Positions 63,693-64,000 of a stretch of 64,000 nucleotides of DNA are shown piece after piece. The stretch is from the NCBI RefSeq assembly GCF_022179645.1, contig NZ_BPRA01000024.1, positions 124,001 to 188,000 on the forward strand. Reading direction: 5' to 3'. This DNA comes from Methylobacterium thuringiense. Lineage in GTDB: Bacteria > Pseudomonadota > Alphaproteobacteria > Rhizobiales > Beijerinckiaceae. The first letter of the stretch is position 1. Each line of letters starts with the position of its first letter. The notes beneath the pieces are model-generated. The model had not been told where the DNA came from. It ran no database searches and saw nothing but the letters and a program-made list of their open reading frames with translations. A program made the translations under genes and the position numbers.

Positions 63693-64000
63693 CACGTGTT
63701 CCTTTGTCTGGATGATAACGGACGGTGCCGAACTGCCGACTCTTCAGCGCGCCTCGCTCAGGGGCGGCACGCTGAACGGCCCGAAAATCTGGGGCGTGTG
63801 TGCTGCTTCTCGCGCGCGGATGCAACGCTTTCGGCTTCGTTTCGAGCGAACCTGTGCGTTTCGCATCCGAGACGGCGCTCAGGACGGCGACGCCAGCCTA
63901 ACGGCATCGGCCGCTTAAAAGGACGCATGCTGATTTCGGCTAATTTTAGTAATAGAGAGCTGGTTCGCTCAACGTCCGCTTCCAGGCATTGCGGCGGACA
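63693..64000. other. Region upstream of dehydrogenase gene
   Basis: 308 bp with no supported gene up to the window edge. Contains the promoter of the formaldehyde genes; any gene beyond is not visible. Confidence 0.4.

Overview
The window is GC-rich DNA with dense short intergenic gaps, GTG/CTG starts and gene families typical of Rhizobiales. The best fit is a Methylobacterium-like alphaproteobacterium. The pointers are a rhizobial-type extensin-like protein, BA14K and DUF2076 proteins, Omp25/RopB-type beta-barrels, the dimethylsulfone genes and a glutathione-dependent formaldehyde oxidation pair. This assignment is inference; no rRNA or complete tRNA is present.

Layout. 1-12 kb: an ECF sigma factor overlapping a membrane-anchored VWA protein (cut by the window start), OhrR, a c-type cytochrome, a GlcD-type flavoprotein, RlmJ, a cupin, an RNase T2 with a secreted partner gene, an extensin-like lipoprotein, an amidase and a flippase. 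12-23 kb: a FAD oxidoreductase; sfnG/sfnB for dimethylsulfone use, separated by palindromic repeats; an EAL protein; ybeY-ybeX(corC)-lnt; an MFS carrier; YnfA; a BA14K protein. 23-34 kb: katA/oxyR with an OxyR-type operator, an AbrB-type permease with dgkA, PilZ, ilvA, mgtC, and lgt-midA-pgeF. 34-41.5 kb: outer membrane protein, DUF2076, L,D-transpeptidase, cheZ, uvrC, pgsA, moaD.

41.6-50 kb is a complete malonate utilisation locus. mdcA-C-D-E-G-B-H (minus strand) encode the biotin-independent malonate decarboxylase and its cofactor-making enzymes. Facing away are madL-madM (malonate carrier) and the GntR regulator mdcY. The divergent control region holds three GTATAC palindromes, a TTGACA/TACAAA promoter and a 26-codon leader ORF coupled to madL.

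50-61.3 kb is an accessory island. It is delimited by two 46-bp direct repeats that match the 3' half of a tRNA gene (50041-50086 and 59134-59179) and is followed by a truncated tyrosine recombinase and a full IS630-type element. Between the repeats lie an LssY_C protein, a divergent LysR/PACE efflux pair, a kinase-like protein, a HAD-type protein, a response-regulator pseudogene split by a 101-bp mobile palindromic element with a TA target duplication, a cobalamin-binding AerR/PpaA-like protein and a BLUF blue-light sensor. The last two look like a split version of the AppA photoreceptor. After the IS come S-formylglutathione hydrolase and S-(hydroxymethyl)glutathione dehydrogenase.
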